The notes under the pieces were generated by a model. That model was not told the origin of the DNA. It did no database searches and worked only from the letters and a program-made list of their open reading frames with translations. Shown here in pieces: positions 1-8,311 of a stretch of 64,000 nt of DNA. The position numbers and the translations under genes were made by a program. Position 1 is the stretch's first letter; every line of letters begins with the position of its first letter. Location: assembly GCF_002863225.1 (NCBI RefSeq), contig NZ_PKEK01000051.1:1-64000 (forward strand), given 5' to 3'. The stretch is from Mycobacterium sp. GTDB taxonomy: Bacteria > Actinomycetota > Actinomycetes > Mycobacteriales > Mycobacteriaceae.

Positions 1-1194
1 GCAGGTCAGGGTCATGGTGTTGGCGTCGGTTTCGGGGTGGGTGCGGTAGGGGTTGTTGTGGTGGACCTGGCACTGGTAGGCGGGCACGGTGCAGCCGGGG
101 AAGGTGCAGCCGCGGTCTCTGGCGTGTAACACGATTCGCTGGGCTGGGGAGGCCAGGCGTTTGGTGTGATACAGCGCGAGTGCTTTGCCGTGGTTGAAGA
201 TGGCCAGGTAGTGGTGGGCGTGGGAGGCCAGCCGGATCACATCCGACATCGGTAGCAGGGTGCCGCCGCTGGTGAGTCCGCGGCCGGCGCCGGCTTCCAA
301 CTCCTGCAAGGTGGTGGTGACGATGATCGAGGTGGGCAGCCCGTTGTGCTGACCCAGCTCCCCCGACGCCAGCAGTGCCCGGCCGGCGGCGACGAGTGCG
401 TCGTGGTGGCGCTGCCCGGCGGTGCGGGTGTCACCCTGAATCGCGGCCTGCGACGGTGTCCCACTGATGCACGGTGTGTCGTCGGCCGGGTTGCACATCC
501 CGGGGGCGGCCAACTTCGCGAAGACGGCGTCGAGGGTGGCGCGGGCTTCGGGGGTGAGCCAGCCGCTGATCGATGACATCCCGTCGATGTCCTGTTGACC
601 AATGCTCACGCCGCGACGCCGGGCGCGGTCGGTGTCGGTGAAGTCGCCGTCGGGTTTGAGGCAGTCGGTCAGGGTGTCGGCCAGCTTGGCCAACTCATCG
701 GGGCGGTGCTCCAGACTCAGCCGGGCCAATTGCGCTTCAGCGGTAGCGCGGGTGTCCACATCGACGAAGTCGGGGAGCCGGTGCCAGAAACTGCGAATCA
801 CCGCGACATGGCCAGCACCGAGGTCGCCGTTGCGTTGCGCGGCCGCGGTCGCCGCAAGGACCGGCGCTAAAGCCTCACCGTTCAAGGCCCGCCGCTCACC
901 GAGGTCGGCGGCTTCGTGGACGCGTCGGGAGGCGTCGGTGCGGCTGATCCGTAACCGGTTGGCCAGCACCGGCGCCAACTTCCCGCCCAGCACGGCCGGC
1001 TCGACAACAGCCAGCTCGTTGATCAGCGCATGCTCGACGGCGGGCTGGGCGCGGCGAAACCCTTCGAGGCTGTCGAGGAGGTTCAACCGCTCAGGTGTGG
1101 TCAGGGCGTCAAAGCTGAGGTCCAGGACGCGTTTCCAGGCAGACTGGAGCGCGTCGAATCCCTCGACGATCTCTTCGCGACTACTAGAACGCAT
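1..1194 (-). CDS. 13E12-repeat family protein, DUF222 with HNH nuclease end (partial)
   Basis: The frame is open from an ATG at 1194 to the window edge, so the C-terminus is missing; 398 codons are visible. The N-terminal two thirds look like the DUF222 domain of mycobacterial REP13E12 proteins. The last visible residues contain a CTFPGC stretch followed by QVHH and NPYRTHPET, the beginning of an HNH endonuclease motif. No internal stop was found in the segments I translated. The start codon lies inside a LexA-type palindrome (1185-1200), which suggests DNA-damage control. The molecular role of the family is not well established; nuclease activity is inferred from the motif only. Confidence 0.85.
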   Translation of the reverse strand, partial: MRSSSREEIVEGFDALQSAWKRVLDLSFDALTTPERLNLLDSLEGFRRAQPAVEHALINELAVVEPAVLGGKLAPVLANRLRISRTDASRRVHEAADLGERRALNGEALAPVLAATAAAQRNGDLGAGHVAVIRSFWHRLPDFVDVDTRATAEAQLARLSLEHRPDELAKLADTLTDCLKPDGDFTDTDRARRRGVSIGQQDIDGMSSISGWLTPEARATLDAVFAKLAAPGMCNPADDTPCISGTPSQAAIQGDTRTAGQRHHDALVAAGRALLASGELGQHNGLPTSIIVTTTLQELEAGAGRGLTSGGTLLPMSDVIRLASHAHHYLAIFNHGKALALYHTKRLASPAQRIVLHARDRGCTFPGCTVPAYQCQVHHNNPYRTHPETDANTMTLTC

Positions 1195-1200
1195 GTTCGA
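1185..1200. promoter_or_regulatory. LexA/SOS box over the start of the 13E12 gene
   Basis: On the minus strand the 16-mer is TCGAACATGCGTTCTA. It differs from the mycobacterial SOS consensus TCGAAC-N4-GTTCGA at one position. The four spacer bases include the start codon of the 13E12 gene, so bound LexA would cover the translation start. SOS boxes at REP13E12 genes are known in M. tuberculosis. Confidence 0.75.
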
Positions 1201-1245
1201 ATATTAACGACGGCCACCGACAGCAGCACCTCACCGAAGCCCGAT

Positions 1246-1281
1246 TGTGGATAAAGCCGCCACTGTGGATAAAGCCGCAAC
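1246..1281. repeat. Two tandem 18-bp repeats carrying DnaA-box-like sequences
   Basis: Two 18-bp units at 1246-1263 and 1264-1281 differ at one base. Each starts with TGTGGATAA, the exact complement of the classical DnaA box TTATCCACA. They lie between the 5' end of the 13E12 gene and the 3' end of the flavin oxidase gene. Whether DnaA binds here is inference; a minor repeat with no function is possible. Confidence 0.5.
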
Positions 1282-1300
1282 AGTCCACGCCCGCTACGCC

Positions 1301-2731
1301 TCACACCGGCATGCCGGAGAACATCACCCGCCCGGGATCGTACTTCTGTCGGACGGCGTCCAGCCGCGACAGATTGGGCCCGAAGTAGCGCGACGCCGGC
1401 TGGTTGGCCTCGAGGTAATTCACATACCCGCCAACGGAATACGGCTGCACAGCCCGATGCGCGGCGCCCAGCCAGCCAAGAGCAGCGGAGGGATCACCCG
1501 GCGTTTCGACGTACCACTGGACCAACGACGACTGCTGGCGCCACGGAAACGCGGACGCCCCGACCGGCACATCCGCCAACGCCCCATCGAGAGCATGCAT
1601 GATGGCCAGCATGCGACCGGCTCCGCGCGGGAACGCCTCGACAGCTGCGGTGATCCCCTGCGCCGCAGCCGGTGTCAGAGATGAGAACACGTCTGAGCCG
1701 CCGACATATCCGAGCGGCGACGGATTGAGGTTGTTCACCGCCAGATAATTCGTCAAATCCAGATAGTTGAATCGGTGATTCTCCGTGCCGGTCGGCGCCA
1801 ACCCGACGGCCGACGTGATTGCCGATGCGACGCTGCCTCCGGACCCGGGCGGACACGTCGCAAGAATGCGGCAGTGCGTTCCCATCGCGTCGACGGTGGC
1901 ATCGGCGAGTGCCCAGCAGCTGCGGTCCGCGGTCCGCAGCCAGCTCTGCCAGCCCACCAACACCTGAGCGAACGCTTGCGGTGGAAAGTCGAGATTGACC
2001 GCGTCGACCTCCCCCGCCGGGAACGTCGCGAACGTCAACGACGTGGTCACGCCGAAATTGCCACCGCCGCCGCCTCGCAAACCCCAGAACAGGTCGGGCT
2101 GGCTCTGCGCCGACGCCGTCACCGCCTGCCCGTTGGGCAACACCACCGTGACCGACCGCAATGCATCCGACATCAGCCCGGCATGCCGGGAATGAGCGCC
2201 GAGTCCGCCGCCCAAGGCATGACCCGCGGCCCCGACCGACGGACAGGTCCCGGTGGGAATGCCCCGACCGGCCGCGGCCAGAACCTGATGCATCGCATAC
2301 AAACTCGTGGCGGGCGGCACTGTGACCAGCCCGGTTGCCGCGTCGAATTCGACGCCGCCGGGCAGCTGACGCAGATCGAGCACCATCGTGCCGTTCGCGG
2401 TGGACGCCCCCACGTAGGAATGTCCGCCACCGCGCGGAGCAACTTTGAGATTGTTGGCAGCGGCAAAGACCACGGCTCGCTGCACATCGGACGCAGAGTT
2501 CGGCACGACGACGGCCACCGGCGACAAACCGTTGTAGTTGGTGTTGAAAACCGCTTTGGCTGAACCGAATTGAGCAGCGTCTGGGCGGATGACCTGCCCG
2601 CCGATGGACAGTCCATCCCAGCCGGTGGCGATCGGCTCGCCGGCGGCGCGGCCCGGGCCGACGAAAGCACCCGCCGCCAACGCCCCGACGGCGCCGCGCA
2701 GGAACGTCTGACGTGAGATTCCACCCGTCAT
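1301..2731 (-). CDS. Secreted FAD-linked oxidase, berberine-bridge (BBE) type
   Basis: A 476-residue flavoprotein of the FAD_binding_4/BBE family. The N-terminus MTGGISRQTFLRG followed by an Ala/Gly-rich hydrophobic stretch resembles a Tat signal, though one of the twin arginines is replaced (SRQTFL). The motif RGGGHSYVG and the later GTCPSVGAAGHALGGG match the His and Cys that attach FAD covalently at two points in BBE enzymes. The C-terminus has the BBE signature, including YFGPNLSRL and KYDPGRVMF. I chose the ATG at 2731 over an in-frame GTG at 2764 because it leads directly into the signal. Substrate unknown; family members oxidise sugars or alcohols. Transcribed alone. Confidence 0.82.
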   Translation of the reverse strand: MTGGISRQTFLRGAVGALAAGAFVGPGRAAGEPIATGWDGLSIGGQVIRPDAAQFGSAKAVFNTNYNGLSPVAVVVPNSASDVQRAVVFAAANNLKVAPRGGGHSYVGASTANGTMVLDLRQLPGGVEFDAATGLVTVPPATSLYAMHQVLAAAGRGIPTGTCPSVGAAGHALGGGLGAHSRHAGLMSDALRSVTVVLPNGQAVTASAQSQPDLFWGLRGGGGGNFGVTTSLTFATFPAGEVDAVNLDFPPQAFAQVLVGWQSWLRTADRSCWALADATVDAMGTHCRILATCPPGSGGSVASAITSAVGLAPTGTENHRFNYLDLTNYLAVNNLNPSPLGYVGGSDVFSSLTPAAAQGITAAVEAFPRGAGRMLAIMHALDGALADVPVGASAFPWRQQSSLVQWYVETPGDPSAALGWLGAAHRAVQPYSVGGYVNYLEANQPASRYFGPNLSRLDAVRQKYDPGRVMFSGMPV

Positions 2732-2891
2732 GCCCGAATTGTCATGCACGTGAACCCAAGACACGCCGTGACGCCACGCGGACGATCGCGTGTCGCCCCA
2801 AACGTACGCGAACCTTTACTCCGCCGTGTTCTGAACGTGACTGCGCTAGACCAGAGTTCGATTCGAACCACGCAACGTAAAGGGGGTAGCG

Positions 2892-3257
2892 ATGCTCGGC
2901 AACCAGCCCCTCGCCGTGCGTGTCCTGATCGGTCTGTCATGTCTGATCACCGTCGCCACCGCGTTCTCGATTCCAGGTGAAGCGGATCCCAGCGACGACA
3001 ACTTCATCGACGCGCTCAGTCACGCCGGGATCGAGTACGGCGAACCGGGCAACGCGATGGCGGTCGGTCAGTCCATCTGCCCGATGCTCGCTCAGCCAGG
3101 TAGCAGTTTCGCCGCTGCGGCCTCGGGCGTCGCACGCCGCGGTGTGTCACCGCAACTGGCCCGCGCGTTCACCACGATCGCGATCCAGACCTATTGCCCC
3201 GAGCAGATGTCAAACTTGTTGGGCGGCAGCGGCGTAACCACCGCTCCGCGCTTCTAG
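2892..3257 (+). CDS. DUF732 family small secreted protein
   Basis: A 121-residue protein with an N-terminal signal sequence (hydrophobic stretch about residues 10-27) and a mature part typical of mycobacterial DUF732 proteins: a DDNFIDAL start, GQSICPML and a late IQTYCPEQ, giving a conserved cysteine pair that probably forms a disulfide. A purine-rich AAAGGGGGTAGCG precedes the ATG. By position it corresponds to Rv3354 of M. tuberculosis. Function unknown. The 3' end overlaps the convergent DUF3017 gene by 4 bp. Confidence 0.85.
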   Translation: MLGNQPLAVRVLIGLSCLITVATAFSIPGEADPSDDNFIDALSHAGIEYGEPGNAMAVGQSICPMLAQPGSSFAAAASGVARRGVSPQLARAFTTIAIQTYCPEQMSNLLGGSGVTTAPRF

Positions 3258-3526
3258 CGGGTTCCGAGCGGGTCGATCGTCCAGGCGATGTAAACCATCG
3301 CCGTGGCGACCGTCGCCATCGTCGCGAAGTCGATCGCCTTGCTGCGCACCACCAACAGCCCGGCACGCTCATCGGTCAACGCCAACCGCAGGACGGCGGC
3401 CACGCCCACGCCGATCCCGATCAGTAACGCGCCCCGGCGCCAGAAGTTGGCCGCGGCCAAGCTGAATGCCACCACGAAGATCAGCGTCACCCAGACGATC
3501 GGCCACTGCGGTCCAAGTCGGCGCAT
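3254..3526 (-). CDS. DUF3017 small membrane protein
   Basis: A 90-residue protein with three predicted membrane segments (roughly residues 8-26, 32-48 and 65-85) and a short cytoplasmic link rich in Arg and Glu. It matches the DUF3017 family that follows folD in mycobacteria (Rv3355c by position). It lies 2 bp downstream of folD on the same strand, so the two are probably co-transcribed. The frame is open further upstream inside folD, but the ATG at 3526 is the natural start given the hydrophobic pattern. Function unknown. Confidence 0.82.
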   Translation of the reverse strand: MRRLGPQWPIVWVTLIFVVAFSLAAANFWRRGALLIGIGVGVAAVLRLALTDERAGLLVVRSKAIDFATMATVATAMVYIAWTIDPLGTR

Positions 3527-3528
3527 GC

Positions 3529-4374
3529 CTATCGGCTCTCGGCCAGCTCGACGACGTTCGTCAGCAGGAACGCGCGGGTGAGCGGCCCGACACCGCCCGG
3601 GTTCGGCGACACATGACCCGCAACGTCCCAGACGTCGGGATGCACGTCGCCGGTGAGTTTGCCGTCGACCCGGCTCACCCCGACGTCGATCACGGCGGCA
3701 CCGGGGCGCACTATGTCGGCGGTCAGCATGTGCGGCACACCGACGCCGGCGACGATGATGTCGGCTTGCCTGGTCAGGGCCGGCAGATCCCGAGTTCCGG
3801 TGTGGCACAACGTCACCGTGGCGTTCTCCGACCGCCGGGTGAGCAGCAGGCCGAGAGGGCGACCGACCGTCACGCCGCGACCGATCACCACCACGTGCGC
3901 ACCGGCGATCTCGACATCGAAGCGCCGCAGCAGGTGCACGATGCCGCGCGGCGTACAGGGCAGCGGCGCCGGATCCATCAGCACCAGCCGACCCAGATTC
4001 GTCGGGTGCAACCCGTCGGCGTCTTTTGCGGGATCGACGCGCTCCAGCGCCGCGTTCTCGTCCAGACCCTTGGGCAGCGGCAACTGGACGATGTAGCCGG
4101 TGCACTCGGGGTTGGCGTTGAGTTCGTCGATGGTGTCGTTGAGCTCGGCCTGGCTGATGTCGGCGGGCAGATCGCGGCGCAGCGAAGTGATGCCCACTTT
4201 CGCGCAATCGGCGTGCTTGCCGCGCACGTAAGCCTGCGAACCGGGATCCTCGCCCACCAGGACGGTGCCCAGTCCCGGAGTCTTGCCCGCCGCGGTCAGC
4301 GCGGCGACGCGCTCCTTGAGATCGACGAAGATCTCGTCACGTGTGATTTTGCCGTCCAACGTGATTGCACCCAC
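3529..4374 (-). CDS. folD: Bifunctional methylenetetrahydrofolate dehydrogenase/cyclohydrolase
   Basis: FolD interconverts 5,10-methylene-THF and 10-formyl-THF in cytosolic one-carbon metabolism, supplying purine synthesis. The 281-residue product has the family motifs YVRGKHADCAKVGI (with the catalytic lysine), VQLPLPKGLDE, PCTPRGI for folate binding and the NADP-binding stretch VVIGRGVTVGRPL. The GTG start at 4374 gives the length seen in M. tuberculosis; an ATG at 4404 would add ten residues and cannot be excluded. The neighbouring divergent oxidoreductase starts 48 bp away, so the two share a promoter region. Confidence 0.95.
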   Translation of the reverse strand: MGAITLDGKITRDEIFVDLKERVAALTAAGKTPGLGTVLVGEDPGSQAYVRGKHADCAKVGITSLRRDLPADISQAELNDTIDELNANPECTGYIVQLPLPKGLDENAALERVDPAKDADGLHPTNLGRLVLMDPAPLPCTPRGIVHLLRRFDVEIAGAHVVVIGRGVTVGRPLGLLLTRRSENATVTLCHTGTRDLPALTRQADIIVAGVGVPHMLTADIVRPGAAVIDVGVSRVDGKLTGDVHPDVWDVAGHVSPNPGGVGPLTRAFLLTNVVELAESR

Positions 4375-4422
4375 GTCGTCCAGTTTGGCATGTGCGTCCG
4401 CCATCACAGTTAGGCTCCACAC

Positions 4423-5616
4423 ATGTCCGAAGCCCCGGACGTGCTGGCACCGGCAAAGCTCGGACCCATCACGCTGCGCAATCGCACGATCAAATCCGCA
4501 ACCTTCGAAGCTCGTACGCCGGGCGCGCTGGTCAGCGACGACCTCATCGAATATCACCGATTGCCCGCGGCCGGCGGCGTGGGCATGACGACCGTCGCCT
4601 ACTGCGCGGTCTCGCAGGGTGGCCGCACCGAAGGCAACGGGATCTGGATGCGCCCGGAGGCCGTGCCCGGATTCCAGCGACTCACCGAGGCGATCCACGC
4701 CGAGGGCGCGGCGGTCAGCGCCCAGATCGGGCACGCCGGACCGGTCGCCAACGCCCGCTCCAACAAGGCGACGGCCTTGGCGCCGGTGCGTTTCTTCAAT
4801 CCGATCGGCATGCGGTTCGCCAAGAAGGCCAGCCGCGACGACATCGACGACGTGATCGCCGCGCACGCCAACGCGGCCCGGCTGGCCGTCGAGTCCGGAT
4901 TCGACGCCGTCGAAGTGCATCTGGGTCACAACTACTTCGCCAGCGCCTTTCTCAGCCCGCTGATCAACCGCCGCAGCGACGAGTTCGGCGGGTCGCTGGA
5001 GAACCGCGCCAAGGTCGCCCGCGGAATGGTGTTGGCCGTCAAACGCGCCGTCGGCGACCAGATTGCGGTGACCGCAAAGCTCAACATGTCCGACGGCGTG
5101 CGCGGTGGCATCTCGGTCGACGAATCCATCACGACTGCCAAGTGGCTGCAGGACGACGGCGCCCTGGACGCGATCGAACTCACCGCGGGCAGCTCGCTGG
5201 TCAACCCGATGTACCTGTTCCACGGCGATGCGCCGCTCAAGGAATTCGCCGGCGCGTTCTCCCCACCACTGCGCTGGGGCATGCGGATGACCGGAAAGAA
5301 ATTTCTCCGCGAATATCCCTATCGCGAGGCTTACCTGTTACGCCAGGCGAAGCAGTTCCGCGCCGAGCTGACCATCCCGCTGATTCTATTGGGCGGCATC
5401 ACCAATCGCGACACGATGGATCTGGCGATGGCGGAGGGCTTCCAGTTCGTCGCGATGGGCCGGGCGCTACTGGCTGAGCCCGACTTGATCAACCGGATCG
5501 CCCGCGACGGCGCCCAGGTCCGTTCCGCCTGTACGCACTGCAACCGGTGCATGCCGACGATCTACAGCCGCACCCGCTGCGTGGTCACCGGCGCGCCCGA
5601 CGCGCTGGCACGTTGA
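4423..5616 (+). CDS. Old Yellow Enzyme family NADH:flavin oxidoreductase
   Basis: A 397-residue FMN-binding TIM-barrel protein. Typical segments are LGPITLRNRTIKS, an LSPLINRRSDEFGGSLENR loop and the FMN phosphate-binding end LLGGITNRD/FVAMGRALLAEP. Such enzymes reduce activated alkenes using NAD(P)H; the substrate here is unknown. Near the C-terminus there is a cysteine-rich stretch (C-x2-C-x2-C-x9-C, about residues 371-386) that recalls the iron-sulfur site of the larger 2,4-dienoyl-CoA reductases, but the second NAD-binding half of those enzymes is absent. By position it corresponds to Rv3359. Confidence 0.87.
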   Translation: MSEAPDVLAPAKLGPITLRNRTIKSATFEARTPGALVSDDLIEYHRLPAAGGVGMTTVAYCAVSQGGRTEGNGIWMRPEAVPGFQRLTEAIHAEGAAVSAQIGHAGPVANARSNKATALAPVRFFNPIGMRFAKKASRDDIDDVIAAHANAARLAVESGFDAVEVHLGHNYFASAFLSPLINRRSDEFGGSLENRAKVARGMVLAVKRAVGDQIAVTAKLNMSDGVRGGISVDESITTAKWLQDDGALDAIELTAGSSLVNPMYLFHGDAPLKEFAGAFSPPLRWGMRMTGKKFLREYPYREAYLLRQAKQFRAELTIPLILLGGITNRDTMDLAMAEGFQFVAMGRALLAEPDLINRIARDGAQVRSACTHCNRCMPTIYSRTRCVVTGAPDALAR

Positions 5617-5660
5617 TCGCCCGTATCTATCGAAAAGGCTTGAAACGCCAGCCGATGCAT

Positions 5661-5677
5661 TCGGCTCAGTGAGCCGA
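5661..5677. promoter_or_regulatory. 17-bp palindrome upstream of the FHA-ABC transporter gene
   Basis: TCGGCTCAGTGAGCCGA is an 8-bp inverted repeat around a single central G. It lies 45 bp after the end of the oxidoreductase gene and 18 bp before the transporter ATG. It could be an operator or, as an RNA hairpin, a weak terminator; no U-run follows. Confidence 0.35.
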
Positions 5678-5695
5678 GCAGCTAATGTTGGGCCG

Positions 5696-8311
5696 ATGAG
5701 TCACGCAGCACAGCCCGCGCTGACAGTCCGGTACGACGGGTCACAACGCACTTTCGGTGCAGGTCATGACATCGTGGTCGGCCGCGATCTGCGCGCCGAT
5801 ATGCGCATCACGCATCCGCTGATCTCCCGGGCGCACCTATTGCTCCGCTTTGACCAGGGCCGTTGGGTGGCCATCGACAACGGCTCGCTGAACGGAACGT
5901 ACGTCCACGGCCGTCGCGCACCGGTGATCGACCTGCACGACGGCCAGACGATCAACATCGGCAACCCGGATGGCCCCGCGCTCAGCTTCGAGATCGGCCG
6001 CCACGACGGTGGACGACCGCCGCAGACGACGTCGATGCCGATCGCCCGGGCCGGCGCGCCCGCACGGCCAGGCCCCGGGCAGCAGCCACACCGCCCGCCG
6101 CCGCGCCCGCAGGAGCCCCCGCCGGGCCCCGGACCGCGCCCGTATCCCGGCGGACCACCGCAGCAGCCGTATCCGGGACCACGGCAGCCCAATTACCAGC
6201 CGGGTCCGTCGCCGCAGGTCCCCTCGCATCAACCGCCGCCCCCGAGCCGGCAACCCGCACCGGCACCGGTGAACTACGCGCCGAAAACCGAGATGGGGCC
6301 GGCTCCGGCGATCAGCACTCCGCCCGAGGCGGGCAACCTCGCCACCAAGATGATTCAGGCGATCCTGCCCGGCTCGTCGACCCCGAACAAGCCGGCCGGA
6401 TCGATGACGATCGGCCGTGCCAACGACAACGACATCGTCATCCAGGACGTCCTGGCCTCGCGGCATCACGCATTCCTGGTCGACTCGCCGCTCGGCACCG
6501 AGATCCGCGACGCCAGCAGCATCAACGGCACATTCGTCAACGGCGTGCGGGTCGGCTCTGCGGTGCTCAGCGAGGGTGACGTGGTCACCATCGGCAACAT
6601 CGACCTCGTCTACACCGACGGCAACCTGGTTCGCCGTACCGAGGCCGCGACCCGGACCGGCGGTCTCGAGGTCAACAACGTGCACTTCCGGATCGACGGC
6701 AAGGAGTTGATCAACGGCATTTCACTGACGGCCCGCCCTGGCAGCCTGACCGCGATCATCGGCGGCTCCGGTGCGGGTAAGACGACGCTGTCGCGGCTGA
6801 TCGCAGGATACACCCGGCCGAGCGCCGGCAATGTCACGTTCGAGGGCCACGACATCCACGGCGAATACGCGACCATGCGTAGCCGGATCGGGATGGTGCC
6901 GCAGGACGACGTGGTGCACCGACAGCTGACGGTGAACCAAGCGCTGGGCTACGCCGCGGAGTTGCGGCTGCCACCGGACACCAACAAAGAGGAGCGAGCT
7001 CAGGTCGTAGCGCAGGTGCTCGAGGAACTCGACCTGACCAAGCACGCCGATACCCGCGTCGACAAGCTATCGGGCGGTCAGCGCAAACGCGCGTCGGTCG
7101 CGCTGGAGTTGCTCACCCAACCGTCGCTACTCCTGCTCGACGAACCGACCTCTGGTCTCGACCCGGCGCTGGACCGTCAGGTGATGCTGATGCTGCGCCA
7201 GCTCGCCGACGCAGGCCGTGTCGTGCTGGTGGTCACCCACTCGGTGTCCTACCTGGACGTGTGTGACCAGATCCTGCTGTTGGCGCCCGGCGGCAAGATG
7301 GCTTTCAACGGCCCGCCCAGCCAGGTAGGCGAAGCGCTGGGCACCACCAACTGGGCGGACATCTTCGCCAATGTCGGCGCCGACCCCGACGAGGCGAACC
7401 GCCGCTTCGTCGAACGCGGCGGCAGATCCGCGATCAAGCCGCCGGACAGAGAATCCCCCGCCGATCTCGGCGAACCGGTGCACACCGATCTGTTCCGTCA
7501 ACTCTCCACGATCGCACGTCGGCAGATCCGGCTGGTCATCTCCGACCGCGGCTACTCCGTGTTCCTCGCGGTGCTGCCGTTCCTGATCGGCGCGCTGTCA
7601 CTGACCGTCAAGGGCCCGAAACCCGGTCTGGGACCGGCGGATCCGCTGGGCCTGGCACCCACTCAGCCGCAGTACATCATGGTGCTGCTCAATATCGGGG
7701 CCGTGTTCATGGGCACGGCGCTGACCATCCGAGACCTGATCGGTGAGCGGCCGATCTTCCGCCGAGAACAGGCGGTCGGGCTCTCCACGACGGCCTATCT
7801 GCTGGCCAAGGTGTCGGTGTTCTGTGTGTTCGCGACGGCCCAGGCGGCCATCGCGACGTTCATCGTCCGGCTCGGAAAGGGCGCTCCCACAGCGCATCCC
7901 CCGTTCTTCGGCGATTCGACCTTTGCGCTGTTCATCACGGTCGCCGGAACCTGTGTGGCGTCGGCCATCCTCGGGCTGATGATGTCAGCCTTGGCGCAGA
8001 CCACCGAGCAGATCATGCCGCTGCTGGTGGTGACGATCATGTCCCAGCTGGTGCTGGCCGGCGGCATGATTCCGGTGACCGGCCGGGCCGGACTCAACCA
8101 GCTGTCCTGGCTGACACCCGGACGCTGGGGCTACGCCGCCGGTGCGTCGTCGATCGACTTCCCGAGCCTGGTGAAGGTCAAGCAGATTCCCACCAACGAC
8201 CCGATCTGGCAGCACTCCCAGCACATCTTCTTCTTCGACCTGGGGATGCTGGTGACGCTGTCGCTGATCTACGGCGGCTACGTGCGGTGGCGCATCCGGC
8301 TCAAACGCTAA
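5696..8311 (+). CDS. FHA-domain ABC transporter, fused ATPase and permease (Rv1747-like)
   Basis: An 871-residue ABC exporter half-transporter with two FHA phosphothreonine-binding domains. FHA1 covers about residues 25-100 (GRDLRAD, SRAHLLL, GSLNGTYV). A long Pro/Gln/Arg linker follows, then FHA2 at about 235-310. The ATPase has Walker A GGSGAGKTT (about 355), signature LSGGQRKR (about 458) and Walker B LLLLDEPTSGLD. The last 260 residues form about six membrane segments of the ABC2 type. In M. tuberculosis the homologue is phosphorylated by PknF and linked to cell-envelope lipid export. Start: the ATG at 5696 leads directly into the FHA domain; an upstream in-frame GTG at 5669 overlaps the palindrome and is less likely. 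Confidence 0.92.
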   Translation: MSHAAQPALTVRYDGSQRTFGAGHDIVVGRDLRADMRITHPLISRAHLLLRFDQGRWVAIDNGSLNGTYVHGRRAPVIDLHDGQTINIGNPDGPALSFEIGRHDGGRPPQTTSMPIARAGAPARPGPGQQPHRPPPRPQEPPPGPGPRPYPGGPPQQPYPGPRQPNYQPGPSPQVPSHQPPPPSRQPAPAPVNYAPKTEMGPAPAISTPPEAGNLATKMIQAILPGSSTPNKPAGSMTIGRANDNDIVIQDVLASRHHAFLVDSPLGTEIRDASSINGTFVNGVRVGSAVLSEGDVVTIGNIDLVYTDGNLVRRTEAATRTGGLEVNNVHFRIDGKELINGISLTARPGSLTAIIGGSGAGKTTLSRLIAGYTRPSAGNVTFEGHDIHGEYATMRSRIGMVPQDDVVHRQLTVNQALGYAAELRLPPDTNKEERAQVVAQVLEELDLTKHADTRVDKLSGGQRKRASVALELLTQPSLLLLDEPTSGLDPALDRQVMLMLRQLADAGRVVLVVTHSVSYLDVCDQILLLAPGGKMAFNGPPSQVGEALGTTNWADIFANVGADPDEANRRFVERGGRSAIKPPDRESPADLGEPVHTDLFRQLSTIARRQIRLVISDRGYSVFLAVLPFLIGALSLTVKGPKPGLGPADPLGLAPTQPQYIMVLLNIGAVFMGTALTIRDLIGERPIFRREQAVGLSTTAYLLAKVSVFCVFATAQAAIATFIVRLGKGAPTAHPPFFGDSTFALFITVAGTCVASAILGLMMSALAQTTEQIMPLLVVTIMSQLVLAGGMIPVTGRAGLNQLSWLTPGRWGYAAGASSIDFPSLVKVKQIPTNDPIWQHSQHIFFFDLGMLVTLSLIYGGYVRWRIRLKR

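Noticed and set aside
1775..2563. 262-codon plus-strand frame antisense to the FAD-linked oxidase
   Set aside because: Arg/His/Gly-rich composition typical of a shadow frame; the opposite strand encodes a clear BBE-family enzyme.
2856..2868. GTTCGATTCGAAC, an inverted repeat that looks like a LexA box or a tRNA T-arm upstream of the DUF732 gene
   Set aside because: The arms are in the wrong order and spacing for TCGAAC-N4-GTTCGA, and no tRNA cloverleaf can be built around it.
3254..4207. 317-codon minus-strand frame containing the DUF3017 protein
   Set aside because: The upstream two thirds overlap folD in another frame and are Arg-rich without family features; only the part from the ATG at 3526 is a real protein.
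3529..5223. Long open frame on the minus strand extending folD upstream through the oxidoreductase gene
   Set aside because: Only the part up to 4374 (or 4404) matches FolD; the rest is antisense to a well-recognised flavin oxidoreductase and reflects GC-rich codon bias.
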